Positions 13,339 through 14,082 of a DNA stretch of 14,082 bases are shown here, in pieces. The stretch covers positions 1 to 14,082 of the forward strand of contig RKRO01000181.1 in NCBI GenBank assembly GCA_007571355.1. Direction: 5' to 3'. Under the pieces are notes generated by a model. It was not told where the DNA came from and did not search any database. It saw only the letters and a list, made by a program, of their open reading frames with translations. Source of the stretch: Candidatus Poribacteria bacterium. GTDB lineage: Bacteria > Poribacteria > WGA-4E > WGA-3G. The first letter of the stretch is position 1. Each line of letters begins with the position of its first letter. Position numbers and translations under genes: made by a program.

Positions 13339-13918
13339 TAGCGTGAAAACTGAGTTTCAACTTGAAATTGCTATGCCCACTAACCTCTTTTGTGATATAG
13401 CCCCTGTAGCACCGAGTGCACACCTGACAACAGAATTGGAACGCAACGTGCCAGTCGCACTTGCCATTGGGACAGAAAAAGCAAGATCAGAGATGATTGT
13501 TGGGGATGTGCTCTTGGAGCTGCGAGAGCACTTCGATCGGCGTATCAGTCTCTTTTCGGGTATTGACTTTAGTGTTGATCCAGAGAAAGGATTAACAGGG
13601 GTGTGTGACTTTCTGGTGAGCCTGTCACCCATATCATTTGTTTTAGAAGCCCCTATTATTGTTCTGGTTGAGGCAAAAAAGGATGACGTATTGGAAGGGC
13701 TCGGTCAGTGTGTTGCAGAAATGATCGCTGCACAGCAATTTAATGCCCAAAGAGAGAACAGGATCCTGTGCATTTACGGGGTTAGCACGACTGGAGCGGA
13801 TTGGCGTTTTCTCAAATTAGAGGGGCAGAAACTCCATATTGACACAGAATTTTACGCAATTCACGCGTGCGACAAGATCCTCGGCATTCTTGCAAGCATG
13901 GTGGAGCAAAAAGCGTGA
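13313..13918 (+). CDS. PD-(D/E)XK-like nuclease-fold protein, copy 2
   Basis: The tandem paralogue of the preceding gene, also 201 aa. The motif residues are conserved: TEKARSE (E55, E60), GVCDFLVSLS (D99), VLVEAKKDD (E120, K122) and GQCVAEMIAAQQFN. The longer in-frame start at 13178 is rejected because the 45 extra residues are cysteine-rich non-homologous sequence running through the intergenic repeat. The ATG at 13313 aligns with copy 1, and TAGGAGG (13296-13302) lies 10 nt upstream. By hand alignment, 134 of 201 residues are identical. Residues 1-8 and 191-201 are identical, while about half of residues 9-50 differ. It probably shares the copy 1 promoter. Confidence 0.75.
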   Translation: MSYSSFTLDSVKTEFQLEIAMPTNLFCDIAPVAPSAHLTTELERNVPVALAIGTEKARSEMIVGDVLLELREHFDRRISLFSGIDFSVDPEKGLTGVCDFLVSLSPISFVLEAPIIVLVEAKKDDVLEGLGQCVAEMIAAQQFNAQRENRILCIYGVSTTGADWRFLKLEGQKLHIDTEFYAIHACDKILGILASMVEQKA

Positions 13919-13945
13919 GGGGCTTTAGTAGATTTGCTTAATATA
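13886..13945 (+). repeat. Direct repeat, right cassette edge, unit 2
   Basis: Partner of 13130-13189 at the same 756-bp offset, including the 31-bp identical coding end and the diverged TTTGCTTAATATA boundary. Confidence 0.85.
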
Positions 13946-14082
13946 CTATACTAAAGTTTGGACAATCCCTGTTGCGTGGGGGCTGTGTTTCAAAGGCGTG
14001 TCTATTTTTCCGATAGTTTCACACACGCAAGGAAACCTTAGAAAAATCCGCACTCTGTAGGAGTGGTATATCTATAGAAATT
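13919..14082. other. Non-coding window end with an inverted repeat
   Basis: I see no gene here. TTGCGTG (13972-13978) and CACGCAA (14024-14030) form a widely spaced inverted repeat. A smaller stem, CACTC (14051-14055) with GAGTG (14061-14065), lies near the end. These may be parts of a dispersed element or an mRNA end structure for the tandem operon; the window stops before this can be judged. Confidence 0.3.

Noticed and set aside
1..14082. CRISPR arrays, tRNA or rRNA genes, and transposases
   Set aside because: I saw no regularly spaced repeats, no tRNA cloverleaf sequence, no conserved rRNA segment and no transposase-like reading frame on either strand.

Overview
The window looks like chromosomal DNA from an uncultured bacterium of moderate GC content. 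The gene mix suggests a Candidatus Poribacteria-like or otherwise sponge/marine-associated lineage: a ketose 3-epimerase TIM barrel, a propeller-M28-PDZ exopeptidase, a creatininase-family amidohydrolase and an HpcH/HpaI-type lyase. That assignment is inferred from gene style; no rRNA or marker gene is present. Promoters are of sigma-70 type (several TTGACA/TATAAT-like pairs) and most genes have AGGAGG-type ribosome binding sites.

Layout. (1) 203-4076, + strand: ketose 3-epimerase, then a large secreted metallopeptidase. (2) 4230-4274: a bidirectional hairpin terminator between convergent genes. (3) 4303-5418, - strand: a lipoprotein endonuclease/exonuclease/phosphatase-fold enzyme, divergent from a small + strand lipoprotein (5660-6100) that resembles only the C-terminal domain of SAM hydroxide adenosyltransferases. 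Two back-to-back sigma-70 promoters lie between them. (4) 6194-8692: a decayed restriction-modification locus. An apparently intact N4-cytosine-type DNA methyltransferase with an N-terminal HTH is followed by a short GC-richer block of phage-like small genes (about 7771-8530), and then by a 51-codon remnant resembling the C-terminus of TdeIII-family restriction endonucleases. (5) 8682-10454, + strand: an APH-fold kinase and a creatininase-family amidohydrolase in a tight pair, ended by a perfect-looking palindromic hairpin. (6) 10548-11336, - strand: an HpcH/HpaI-fold protein with metal ligands intact but the usual catalytic His and Arg replaced. (7) 11549-12331, + strand: an uncharacterised protein with weak hints of a VOC fold. 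(8) 12411-13918: a tandem duplication in which each unit carries a leader region and a 201-residue PD-(D/E)XK-like protein. The flanks are nearly identical between units while the protein cores differ by about a third.

The most interesting parts are the broken R-M locus (orphan methyltransferase, island, endonuclease tail), the tandem nuclease-like pair with conserved cassette edges and a small leader ORF that is intact in one unit and truncated in the other, the free-standing SAM-HAT C-terminal-like lipoprotein, and the catalytically rewired HpcH-family protein. All family calls come from reading motifs by eye; no database search was run.
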